DNA of 64,000 nucleotides from Sphingobacteriales bacterium 50-39 (GTDB lineage Bacteria; Bacteroidota; Bacteroidia; Chitinophagales; Chitinophagaceae): NCBI GenBank assembly GCA_001898505.1, contig MKTZ01000025.1, positions 434,001 through 498,000 of the forward strand, given 5' to 3'. The number at the start of each line of letters is the position of its first letter. The stretch's first letter is position 1. The position numbers and the translations under genes are program-made. The notes beneath the pieces are model-generated. The model was not told where the DNA came from. It did not search any database and worked only from the letters and a program-made list of their open reading frames with translations. Shown here piece after piece: positions 19,301 through 26,839 of this stretch.

Positions 19301-19837
19301 GACCAGGTGCCCATCGGACTTCCGACCACGCCGGAGATCATTTATGGGTTTGGTATTTCTGCCGGCTTTTCAGGATTCGACATCAATGCCTTTTTCCAGG
19401 GACTGGCCAGAGAGTCCTTTTTTATAAACCCCACTTCGCAGGACGATCGGTGGAATGGCTATTATGGTACCACGCCTTTTGTCAACAATGCCCAGATATT
19501 AAAGGCCTACGCGAACAATCACTGGTCGGAAGAGAACCAGAACCTGTATGCATTATGGCCCAGGCTGGCGACCTATGATATTGCCAACAACCAGGTGCCG
19601 AGTACCTGGTGGCTGCGGGACGGGAGCTTTATGCGGCTCAAGTCCCTGGAGATAGGGTATACCTTCCCCAAGCGGCTGACAAGGAGCGCCTATATGGACA
19701 ACCTGCGTATCTATTTCAACGGGCTTAACCTGATAACCTGGAGCCATTTCAAACTATGGGACCCCGAGATGGCCGGTCAGGGCTTCGGTTATCCTGTTCA
19801 GAAAGTGTTCAATATAGGTATCAATGCTAACTTCTAA
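16352..19837 (+). CDS. SusC/RagA TonB-dependent receptor with STN signalling domain, 1161 aa
   Basis: Outer-membrane glycan importer. A signal peptide (about 12-31, MKLTVFLLFFALTQVC) is followed by an STN domain (about 32-105, ITYKGKNITLKQVFNEINKQ). The STN domain meets the FecR periplasmic domain, so this receptor also signals. Next come a carboxypeptidase-regulatory-like domain (about 124-200, GTVRDTTGAVMAGVSIVIVG), the plug (about 215-330, with VTAYGQKQRKEAIVGSVSSV and SAAALYGARGANGVILVTTK) and a 22-strand barrel ending in GINANF with the terminal Phe expected for BAM insertion. The SusD gene follows at once. The downstream fucosidase and fuconate genes suggest fucose-containing oligosaccharides as ligands; this is inference from context. 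Confidence 0.96.
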   Translation: MYEILAKLFRVMKLTVFLLFFALTQVCAEGYAQEITYKGKNITLKQVFNEINKQTGYNVFWSSGIIANAPRMDVNFENTPLRVVLETCLQRAHLTYSIEEKSIIIQADTRAPEPVEEAPPPGITITGTVRDTTGAVMAGVSIVIVGSKDEGTVTDNKGKFVLDVKEGAVIMVSFVGFEQRKFTVVSGKTVYNIVLLQDFKVGDEIVVTAYGQKQRKEAIVGSVSSVNPEQLRTPTSNLTNAFAGQVAGMISFQRGGQPGLDNSQFFIRGVTTFGYSPSPLILVDNIELSANDLARLNVDDIASFSILKDASAAALYGARGANGVILVTTKGGKSGKARVSLRYEHSTSKPTQTVELADPVTYMKTYNEAVATRSAIGLPQFTPNQIQGAEATWTKTPGYNPYLYPAVDWMSTLFKKSTTTQRANVGLSGGTEFAQYYIAGSYDRDNGIMQVNPVNNFNSGMKFENYQLRANVNMKLTRTTEAIVRLWGNFNDYTGPITSDQSGFATDLYDQALHSNPVAFPAYFPPDSANFQTKHILFGNNIHLTGGLMSNPYANLMYGYKSFSESRMSAQFEVNQNLNFITSGLNFHGLFSTNRYAYFDLVRNYLPFYYSINQADAAINKYSLIWLNDQPGAAQEYLSYDPSRNNKNVNTYIYFMGTLDYSHSFRDHNISATLVGTREQTQTANAYTLQLSLPHRNLGLAGRLTYNYKSRYFVEGNFGYNGSERFAPNHRFGFFPTIGGGWIVSNEKFWQNGNIGNIVTRLKLRGSYGLVGNDNIDKVENNRFFYLSSVTPHAGPGAYFGTRNSFSLSGPSIQNYPNPDATWETSHKSNLAVEFSLYKKFNVIAEYYWEFRKNIFQPRGYIPVTEGLESTVKANLGTAYAKGLDLHMDYKQNFTKDIWISGLGNLTIATSRYGHVEEPQYKYAYRFQSGQPINQPFGYIAERLFVDDKEALNSPPQTFGGPLPQGGDIKYRDVNKDGIINQDDQVPIGLPTTPEIIYGFGISAGFSGFDINAFFQGLARESFFINPTSQDDRWNGYYGTTPFVNNAQILKAYANNHWSEENQNLYALWPRLATYDIANNQVPSTWWLRDGSFMRLKSLEIGYTFPKRLTRSAYMDNLRIYFNGLNLITWSHFKLWDPEMAGQGFGYPVQKVFNIGINANF

Positions 19838-19841
19838 GAAA

Positions 19842-21758
19842 ATGAGAACTATTATAAAAATATTGTTGATGATGGCATTGCCGGGAGCTATGCTATCTTC
19901 CTGTAAAAAATATTTAGACATCGTACCCGACAATGTCGCCACACTGCAAAGCTCATTTGCCAATGCCAATGAGACGGAGGCCTATCTTTTCGGGTGCTAC
20001 AACGCAATGCAAAACCTGGCAGATATACGGCGCAATGCGGGCTTTACCACATCAGGTGAGATCATCTTTCCCTTTCCGCTACAGGATCAGACCATACTGG
20101 GTGGACAGGGAGGGGACGACGGATTCCAGATCCTCCGGGGCACACAGAACAGCGCCAACCCCATCCTGAACTATTGGGATGGATATAATATGGGGGTGGA
20201 CCTCTGGCAGGCCATCCGGCGTTGCAATACCCTGATCGATAATATCGATCTGCCCAAGGACCTACCCCTCTACAATAAGGTGCGGTGGATAGCCGAAGCA
20301 AAGTTCCTGAAAGCCTATTATCACTATTGGCTCCTGCGGATGTATGGTCCCATCCCCATCATGGACAAGAGCAATCCCGTCAACGCCACCACCGAACAGG
20401 TTCGTGTCAAGCAACAGTCAGTAGATTCCTGCTTCAGCTATGTAGTGGGGCTGCTGGACCAGGCTGCCAAAGACCTTCCTCCCACGATCCAGAATGCGGC
20501 ATTGGAGCAGGGACGGATCACCAGCACCATTGCGCTGGCGGTAAAATCCGAAGTGCTGGCTACCCAGGCCAGCCCGCTGTTCAACGGTAACCCCGACTAT
20601 ATCGCGATGAAGCGGAAGGATGGGACCAGCCTTTTTCCCGCCACCTATGATGCCGGCAAATGGCAAAAAGCGCTGGACGCCGCCAAGACAGCCATCGATG
20701 CGGCCAACACTGCGAATGCTACACTGTACGATCTCAAGCTCACCGGGAGCATCACACATCTTGGTGACTCCATTCGTCAGCTGTTGACCTTGCAAGGAGC
20801 TGTCGTCGACAGCTGGAACCAGGAACAGATATGGACATTGAATCCGCAGTTTGGCTGGCAGTATATGGCATCCCCACGGGTGACAGCCGATGCGGCAGCC
20901 AATGTCTTTGCCGTCTATTCGAATTTTTCCGTACCCATCGCCGAGTCGGAGCTGTTCTATACCGATAATGGGGTTCCCATCAATGAGGACAAGAACTGGG
21001 ATTATGCCGGTCGCTATACATTGCAGAACGGCGATCAACAGCATTTCTACTATATCCGCTACAACTATCCGACGGCAAAAGGCAATTTCCACCGGGAGCC
21101 TCGCTATTATGCCGATGTGTCTTTTGATGGCGCCAACTGGTATGGCTCCGGCAATACGGATGACAGGAACATGAACTATGTCAATGCCGTCAACGGATTC
21201 GCCTCACCACCGGATCAGCTGCGGTATAATGCTACCGGCTATTGGGCCAAAAAGCTGGTGCCTTACCAGTCTACCGCAGGGAACAGCAGCGTCTGGCAGG
21301 GATATTCCTGGCCATTTGTTCGTCTGCCCGCTCTGTGGCTATTGTACGCCGAATGTCTCAATGAGGTCAACGGGCCTACGGCCGAAGCATATAGCTGGAT
21401 CGATAAAGTGCGCGCAAGGGCCGGGCTACAGGGAGTAGTGGATTCCTGGAACAATTATTCCCGCAATCCGGGCAAGCCCGCTACCAAAGAAGGACTCCGG
21501 TCCATCATCCACCAGGAGCGGCGTATCGAGCTGGCTTTCGAAGGACAGGCCGGATGGGACCTCAGAAGGTGGAAAGAGCTGCAGAATGTGCTGACAAATC
21601 CTGTGCAGGGATGGAATGTATTCAACAGGACCGTAAATGGATATTACCAGGTGGTAAATGTTTTTCAACCCATATTCGGGCTGCGCAATTATTTCTACCC
21701 GATACAGGATTATGATATCCTGACGAATCCTAACCTTACCCAGACCCTTTATTGGTAA
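19842..21758 (+). CDS. SusD/RagB surface glycan-binding lipoprotein, 638 aa
   Basis: Lid protein of the SusC transporter, anchored on the outer face. I start at ATG 19842 (MRTIIKILLMMALPGAML) rather than 19824, because this gives a standard lipoprotein signal ending LSSC with C21 as the lipidated residue, and avoids overlap with susC. TPR-like helices with the family patterns (ETEAYLFGCYNAMQNLADI, RWIAEAKFLKAYYHYWLLRM, CFSYVVGLLDQAAKDLPP) precede the C-terminal KVRARAGL, then IIHQERRIELAFEGQ and WDLRRWKEL. It is rather long for the family, which usually has 500-600 residues, suggesting an extended glycan platform. Confidence 0.95.
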   Translation: MRTIIKILLMMALPGAMLSSCKKYLDIVPDNVATLQSSFANANETEAYLFGCYNAMQNLADIRRNAGFTTSGEIIFPFPLQDQTILGGQGGDDGFQILRGTQNSANPILNYWDGYNMGVDLWQAIRRCNTLIDNIDLPKDLPLYNKVRWIAEAKFLKAYYHYWLLRMYGPIPIMDKSNPVNATTEQVRVKQQSVDSCFSYVVGLLDQAAKDLPPTIQNAALEQGRITSTIALAVKSEVLATQASPLFNGNPDYIAMKRKDGTSLFPATYDAGKWQKALDAAKTAIDAANTANATLYDLKLTGSITHLGDSIRQLLTLQGAVVDSWNQEQIWTLNPQFGWQYMASPRVTADAAANVFAVYSNFSVPIAESELFYTDNGVPINEDKNWDYAGRYTLQNGDQQHFYYIRYNYPTAKGNFHREPRYYADVSFDGANWYGSGNTDDRNMNYVNAVNGFASPPDQLRYNATGYWAKKLVPYQSTAGNSSVWQGYSWPFVRLPALWLLYAECLNEVNGPTAEAYSWIDKVRARAGLQGVVDSWNNYSRNPGKPATKEGLRSIIHQERRIELAFEGQAGWDLRRWKELQNVLTNPVQGWNVFNRTVNGYYQVVNVFQPIFGLRNYFYPIQDYDILTNPNLTQTLYW

Positions 21759-21778
21759 AATAAAATTGTTTAAGACAG

Positions 21779-23014
21779 ATGAAAGCATATATCTTTTTAA
21801 TATTGACGGTAGCATTGTCGTACGGCTGTAAGAAGACAGACGGCTATAACACCGTCGTCTCCACCGACAAGACCAAGCCGGGCGTGGTGACGAATATCAA
21901 GGTGGCCAATTTCAGTGGTGGCGCCTATATCACGTATGATCTTCCCGATTCGAAGAACATATTGTACGTACAGGCGCAGTACAAGATCAATGACAAGGAC
22001 AGCCGGCAGACCAAGTCTTCCTATTATTCGGACAGCGTCACCGTCGGCGGTTTTGCAAAAAGCCAGGACTACCAAGTGACCCTGTGGACTGTCACCCGGG
22101 CGGAAGTGCGTTCGGATTCTGTGGTCGTCACCGTACATCCCGACACGCCTGCCTATATGAAGTCTCTGCCAACCGTGACCATGACCGCCGATTTCAGCGG
22201 TGTGCATGTGATGGCCCTCAATAAGCTGGAGGCGCCCATTGGCGTGATCACCATTACACCCGATGCCACCGGGAAATTACAGATCGTGTCGCAGAACTAT
22301 TCCGCCGGCGACACTATTCAATTCAGCCTGCGCGGGTATGATACCGTGAGCAGAAAATTTGGCGTGTATATTACCGACAAATGGGGTAATATATCCGATA
22401 CCGTGTTTAGCAATATCACGCCTTTGTATGAATCCCAGATGGATAAATCGCTGTTCCAGCCATATGTACTCGGTACGGATGTGCCTACCGGCTTTGGCTG
22501 GGTCTTACAGAACCTTTGGGATGGCAACACCGGATCGCCGGGCTATCATACGACACAACCCATCCAGCCGCTGGTATGGCCGGCCGTGATCACCTTCGAT
22601 ATGGGCGCAACCGCCAAACTGAGCCGTTATACCATCTGGAACAGAGGTATCGATGGCAGTGGCAACTGGCTTTGGCAGGCAGGGGCGCCACTGACCTGGG
22701 TCCTATGGGGTCGTTCCACTACGCCCATCGACGAGACCATGCCCGACGCGAATAATCTTCCTCCGGTAGGCGGCACGACACCCAATGGATGGATCAACCT
22801 TGGCTTTTTCACACTGCCTGGCAAACCATCGAAGCTGCCCAACCCACAGTATACAGCCGAAGATCTGGCTTTCTGGAACGCAGGCTTTTCCTACAATTTC
22901 GATATCAGCCTCCCCAAGGTGCGGTATATCCGTTTCGAATGCCTGCAGAATGTCTCGCTGACCAATAACTTTTTCAATATAGAAGAATTGACATTCTGGG
23001 GGGATGCGCGATAA
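21779..23014 (+). CDS. Surface lipoprotein, DUF4959/DUF5000 type, 411 aa
   Basis: Signal MKAYIFLILTVALSYGC gives a lipidated Cys at residue 17. Residues about 38-125 form a fibronectin-like domain of DUF4959 type (PGVVTNIKVANFSGGAYITY). A second beta domain spans about 125-220, and a C-terminal discoidin/F5-8C-like domain about 230-411 (QNLWDGNTGSPGYHT, WPAVITFDMGATAKLSRYTI, VRYIRFECLQ) resembles DUF5000. Such proteins sit beside SusD as surface glycan-binding proteins; the Trp/Tyr-rich discoidin-like face is a probable carbohydrate site. No catalytic motif is seen. It follows susD by 20 bp, in the same operon. Confidence 0.85.
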   Translation: MKAYIFLILTVALSYGCKKTDGYNTVVSTDKTKPGVVTNIKVANFSGGAYITYDLPDSKNILYVQAQYKINDKDSRQTKSSYYSDSVTVGGFAKSQDYQVTLWTVTRAEVRSDSVVVTVHPDTPAYMKSLPTVTMTADFSGVHVMALNKLEAPIGVITITPDATGKLQIVSQNYSAGDTIQFSLRGYDTVSRKFGVYITDKWGNISDTVFSNITPLYESQMDKSLFQPYVLGTDVPTGFGWVLQNLWDGNTGSPGYHTTQPIQPLVWPAVITFDMGATAKLSRYTIWNRGIDGSGNWLWQAGAPLTWVLWGRSTTPIDETMPDANNLPPVGGTTPNGWINLGFFTLPGKPSKLPNPQYTAEDLAFWNAGFSYNFDISLPKVRYIRFECLQNVSLTNNFFNIEELTFWGDAR

Positions 23015-23037
23015 AGCCAAACGATAAAACAACGACA

Positions 23038-24252
23038 ATGAAAAATCATTATAGAAATTCATGGATATTGCTGGCCTGCTTCATCGCCGTCTGGGGATGC
23101 AGTAAAAAGGCTACGGACTACCGGTCCTTTCTCCACAATCAAGAAATAATCTACCCGGGGAAGATAAACAATCCCAACGTGCTGCCCGGTAATGGACGGC
23201 TGATGCTGACCTGGAGCCCCAGTCCTGATCCCAGCATCGTAAAATATGTAGTTTTGTGGAACAACGGCGCCGACTCGGTAGTACTCCCCGCCGGATCGCA
23301 TAATACATCGGATACCGTGAAATGTGTGATCAGCAGCCTGTCCGAATATTCCTATACCTTTTTTGTCTATTCCTATGACGCCGATGGCAACAGAAGCGTC
23401 GTGACGGAGATTGACAATGCGCGGGTATATGGAAATATCTATCGCTCAGGTCTGCACAACAGACAGCAGGATATCAGCCAGCCGCCGATACTGAATGCCG
23501 ACGGATCTGTCAGCCTGAGTTTTCTCACGCCTATCGATACCGTCAATATCACGACTAAGATCAAATATGTCAATACCAGCGGGGACACGACAAATCTCTA
23601 CCTGGCTCCCGGTAGCTCCAATTTGGTTTTATCCTCCTATAAAGCGGGAACGCCCATTCTTTACCAGTCCTCTTTTATACCATCGAGGAATGTCATCGAT
23701 ACTTTCTATACCCTGGCATATGACACCGTGCCGTATGTGTATGTTTTATGCGATAAAAGCTTGTTCTCGACTGTCAACCTGCCGCACGACCTTCAGCCGT
23801 ATGATGGAAATACCTATCTGGCGAGGATCTGGGACGGGAATATGCAGCCCAGGGGCTATCCCGAGATATTCCATAGCAACGGTAATCCCGGTACGCCCGG
23901 CACGATCACGTTCGACATGGGCAAGACCTATAATCATCTGGCCAGGCTTGAGGAGACGGGAAGGAACTGTTGTCATAATCCGCTGGATTTCGAAGTCTGG
24001 GGTATTGCCGACACCACGGGCGCTATCTCTTCCCTCACACCCGATAACGGAGGATGGGCCGCGGACGTAAGCTCTAAAGGATGGACCCTGCTGAAGGAAG
24101 TGATCAGGACGGATGACGGGGTGGCTCCTTACGATGCCAACCTGATGAACAATCCTCCGCCTGTACGGTTTATCATCATGCGGATAAAGACGACAGCTAC
24201 CCAGTCCGGATATGTCAATATGAGCCAGGTGACATTCTGGGACAAACAATAA
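23038..24252 (+). CDS. Surface lipoprotein, DUF4998 type, 404 aa
   Basis: Lipoprotein signal ends AVWGC (lipidated C21). The N-terminal region (about 35-215) has fibronectin-like strands typical of DUF4998 (YPGKINNPNVLPGNGRLML, WSPSPDPSIVKYVVLWNNG). A C-terminal discoidin-like domain (about 260-404) holds ARIWDGNMQPRGYPEIFHSN and GTITFDMGKTYNHLARLEET, paralleling the preceding lipoprotein. It lies 23 bp downstream of that gene. The pair probably extends the glycan-binding surface around SusC/SusD. It is the last gene before the separate promoter of the GH29 operon. Confidence 0.83.
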   Translation: MKNHYRNSWILLACFIAVWGCSKKATDYRSFLHNQEIIYPGKINNPNVLPGNGRLMLTWSPSPDPSIVKYVVLWNNGADSVVLPAGSHNTSDTVKCVISSLSEYSYTFFVYSYDADGNRSVVTEIDNARVYGNIYRSGLHNRQQDISQPPILNADGSVSLSFLTPIDTVNITTKIKYVNTSGDTTNLYLAPGSSNLVLSSYKAGTPILYQSSFIPSRNVIDTFYTLAYDTVPYVYVLCDKSLFSTVNLPHDLQPYDGNTYLARIWDGNMQPRGYPEIFHSNGNPGTPGTITFDMGKTYNHLARLEETGRNCCHNPLDFEVWGIADTTGAISSLTPDNGGWAADVSSKGWTLLKEVIRTDDGVAPYDANLMNNPPPVRFIIMRIKTTATQSGYVNMSQVTFWDKQ

Positions 24253-24296
24253 TATCATAAGAAGTATCATCCCTTCAAGCCTGGGTTTGAATAGTT

Positions 24297-24358
24297 GGAT
24301 AATCCATCAAAATAAAAGGATAAACTATTCTCTTAGGTGTGGAGGGATTATATTTTTG
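24297..24358 (+). promoter_or_regulatory. AraC-type direct-repeat operator and -7 element of the GH29 operon
   Basis: GGATAATCCATCA (24297-24309) and GGATAAACTATTC (24318-24330) are 21 bp apart. TATTTTTG (24351-24358) is an exact TAnnTTTG -7 element beginning 20 bp after the repeat, and the ATG at 24363 follows 4 nt later, so the transcript would be leaderless or nearly so. Repeat pitch and distance to the -7 element equal those at 42001-42062. No -33 TTTG is present; the second repeat covers that place, as expected for an activator-dependent promoter. Confidence 0.72.
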
Positions 24359-24362
24359 GTAT

Positions 24363-25616
24363 ATGAGAAGGATCATCATTGCAACGATACTTATACTTTC
24401 GGCAGGTCCTGCGTTTACGCAGGACCCCATGACAACCTTCATGTCCAAACGTTTCGGCATGTTCATCCATTTCGGCCCCGTCACGCTCCGCGGTACGGAG
24501 ATAGGATGGAGCAGGAGCAGGGAAGTCCCCGCGGCAGAATACGATACATTGTATCGCGAGTTCAACCCTGTCCTGTTCAATGCCGACACATGGGTCCGTA
24601 CGGCCAAACAGGCAGGTATGAAATACCTCACCATCACTGCCAAGCATCACGATGGATTTTGCCTGTGGCCCACCGCCGTATCACCCTATAACATCGGTAA
24701 CAGCCCTTTCAAAAGAGATATTGTGGGAGAATTGGCACAGGCCTGCCGCCGGCAGGGTATTACCTTTTGTGTCTATTTCACCGTGCTGGACTGGCACGAT
24801 CCGGATTATCCGACCAAAAGCCCCTACGACAGCACACAGGATGTGAAGGGGGATATGCAGAAATTCGTCCGGACGATGAAAATGGAGCTGAAGGAGATCG
24901 TGACAAAATATCACCCCTTTATGCTTTGGTTTGACGGCTACTGGGAAAAGTACTGGACGGCGGAAGATGGAAAAGAAATATACCGGTATTTAAAAGACCT
25001 GGACCCTAAGCTTATCATCAACAATCGCCTCGGCAAGAAGCCCTCCTCACTTTCCGATCCGCAATCCGTAGGAGATTTTCTTACGCCGGAGCAGACCATC
25101 GGTCAGCTGAATATGAAAGAGCCCTGGGAGAGCTGTATCACTATTTGCCATCAATGGGCGTGGAAGCCGAACGATCAAATGAAGTCGTTGAAAGAATGTA
25201 TCCAGACCCTGGAGAAGACCGCGGGTGGGAATGGCAACCTGCTGTTGAACGTAGGTCCCATGATGGACGGCAGGATGGAGGCCCGTCAGATCACACGGCT
25301 GAAGGAGATGGGCGACTGGCTGAAAAAATATGGAGAAAGCATCTATGACACCCACGGAGGGCCTTATACGCCTACCGACACCTACACCACTACTCATAGG
25401 GGTGATAAAATATATATCCATCTGCTGGAGACGAAAGAAAGTGTTTTGCAACTGGCTCCTTTGCCCGGCGTCCTTATAAAAAAGGCTTATTTTCTGAAAG
25501 GAGGCACTCTTTCTTTTACGCAGGATGAAAAGACAGGCTATCATATCACGCTGCCGGATACCATGCCCGACGCCATCAGCTCGGTGATCGTGCTGGAAAC
25601 ATCTCATCCCTTATGA
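24363..25616 (+). CDS. Alpha-L-fucosidase, GH29, secreted, 417 aa
   Basis: Retaining exo-enzyme that removes L-fucose from glycans in the periplasm. The ATG at 24363 gives a signal peptide (MRRIIIATILILSAGPAFTQ). GH29 hallmarks follow: SKRFGMFIHFGPVT, ITAKHHDGFCLWPT, FKRDIVGELAQACRRQGITF and FMLWFDGYWEKYW, where D191 is the predicted nucleophile. NGNLLLNVGPMMDG closes the barrel and a small beta domain ends the chain. Only about 70 residues follow the barrel, shorter than in many two-domain members. It overlaps the fuconate dehydratase gene by ATGA, so the two are translationally coupled. Confidence 0.95.
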   Translation: MRRIIIATILILSAGPAFTQDPMTTFMSKRFGMFIHFGPVTLRGTEIGWSRSREVPAAEYDTLYREFNPVLFNADTWVRTAKQAGMKYLTITAKHHDGFCLWPTAVSPYNIGNSPFKRDIVGELAQACRRQGITFCVYFTVLDWHDPDYPTKSPYDSTQDVKGDMQKFVRTMKMELKEIVTKYHPFMLWFDGYWEKYWTAEDGKEIYRYLKDLDPKLIINNRLGKKPSSLSDPQSVGDFLTPEQTIGQLNMKEPWESCITICHQWAWKPNDQMKSLKECIQTLEKTAGGNGNLLLNVGPMMDGRMEARQITRLKEMGDWLKKYGESIYDTHGGPYTPTDTYTTTHRGDKIYIHLLETKESVLQLAPLPGVLIKKAYFLKGGTLSFTQDEKTGYHITLPDTMPDAISSVIVLETSHPL

Positions 25617-26839
25617 TACACAAAACCAATGTTACAGATGTCCGTTATCCGCTGGGGAATGGCGCCGGCAGCGATGCGATACACCGGGACCCTGTTTATT
25701 CCTATGCCGTCACGCGGCTACAGGACGACAGCGGCATCACAGGCACCGGCTTGGCCTTTACCCTGGGGGAAGGGAATGATATGGTGTGCAAGGCCGCCCA
25801 GTTTTATGCGGAGAAGTTGAAAGGAAAGGATATCGAGGAGCTGATGGCGGATTTTGGCAATATTTTTAATAGCCTGTCCAACGAACAGCAATTCCGCTGG
25901 CTGGGACCGCATAAGGGCGTTGTGCACCTGGGACTTGCCTCCGTGACAAATGCCTGTTTTGATCTCTGGGCAAAGAAAAGAGGAGTGCCGTTGTGGAAGC
26001 TGCTGATCAGCCTGACACCGGAAGAACTTGTCCGCACCCTGGATCTTTCTTACCTGGAAGATGAATTGACAGAACAGGAAGCATTAGCCTTAGTTAAGGA
26101 GAATACTTCCGGCAGAGATCTTCGTAAAAGAGTTCTTTCCACCGGCTATCCCGGCTACGACACTTCCATCGGCTGGTTCAATTATCCCGATGAGAAGGTC
26201 CGGGAGAAGACCATCCGGGCGGTGGCCAATGGTTTTACCGCTATGAAGCTGAAGGTAGGATCGGCCGACCCGGAAAGGGATATACGCCGGGCTCATATCG
26301 TACGCGAGGCTGCCGGCGATCAGGTAAAGGTCATGCTGGATGCCAATCAGCAATGGACCCTGCCCCAGGCATTGCAAATTTGTACGCGGCTGCAGGATAT
26401 GAACCCGTACTGGATCGAGGAGCCTACGCATCCGGACGATGTGCAGGCACATAAGACCCTGGCGAGACATATTGCTCCGACCAGGCTGGCGTTGGGTGAG
26501 CATGTGCCCAACCGCATTGTCTTTAAGAACTACCTGCAGGCGGAATGTGCAGGGTTCATCCAGGTGGATGCCGTGCGGGTGGGAGGTGTCAGCGAGTTCA
26601 TCACCGTGAGCCTGTTATGCCGCAAGTACGGTATCCCTGTCGTACCACATGTGGGCGATATGGGACAACTGCATCAGCACCTGGTATTGTTCAATCACAT
26701 CAGCCTCGGACATCAGGCCTTGTTCCTGGAGCATATCCCTCACTTGCAAAAACATTTTGTACATCCGGTGAACATTACGGACGGCGTATATAAAACGCCG
26801 CAGGAGCCCGGCAGCAGCTGCGACCTTAAAATAGCATGA
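25613..26839 (+). CDS. L-fuconate dehydratase, enolase superfamily, 408 aa
   Basis: Dehydrates L-fuconate to 2-keto-3-deoxy-L-fuconate in the cytoplasm, part of the oxidative fucose route known from Xanthomonas. The N-terminal lid domain begins TNVTDVRYPLGNGAGSDAIH. The barrel carries TAMKLKVGSADP (KxK motif, K212/K214), VMLDANQQW (metal D243), WIEEPTHPDD (E269), LGEHVPNR (E296), QVDAVRVGG (D319) and VPHVGDMGQ (H346), a complete KxK plus His-Asp dyad set. GYDTSIGWFNYPDEKVR is typical of fuconate dehydratases as opposed to other sugar-acid dehydratases. The gene start lies inside the fucosidase stop and its end overlaps the symporter start. Confidence 0.88.
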   Translation: MIHKTNVTDVRYPLGNGAGSDAIHRDPVYSYAVTRLQDDSGITGTGLAFTLGEGNDMVCKAAQFYAEKLKGKDIEELMADFGNIFNSLSNEQQFRWLGPHKGVVHLGLASVTNACFDLWAKKRGVPLWKLLISLTPEELVRTLDLSYLEDELTEQEALALVKENTSGRDLRKRVLSTGYPGYDTSIGWFNYPDEKVREKTIRAVANGFTAMKLKVGSADPERDIRRAHIVREAAGDQVKVMLDANQQWTLPQALQICTRLQDMNPYWIEEPTHPDDVQAHKTLARHIAPTRLALGEHVPNRIVFKNYLQAECAGFIQVDAVRVGGVSEFITVSLLCRKYGIPVVPHVGDMGQLHQHLVLFNHISLGHQALFLEHIPHLQKHFVHPVNITDGVYKTPQEPGSSCDLKIA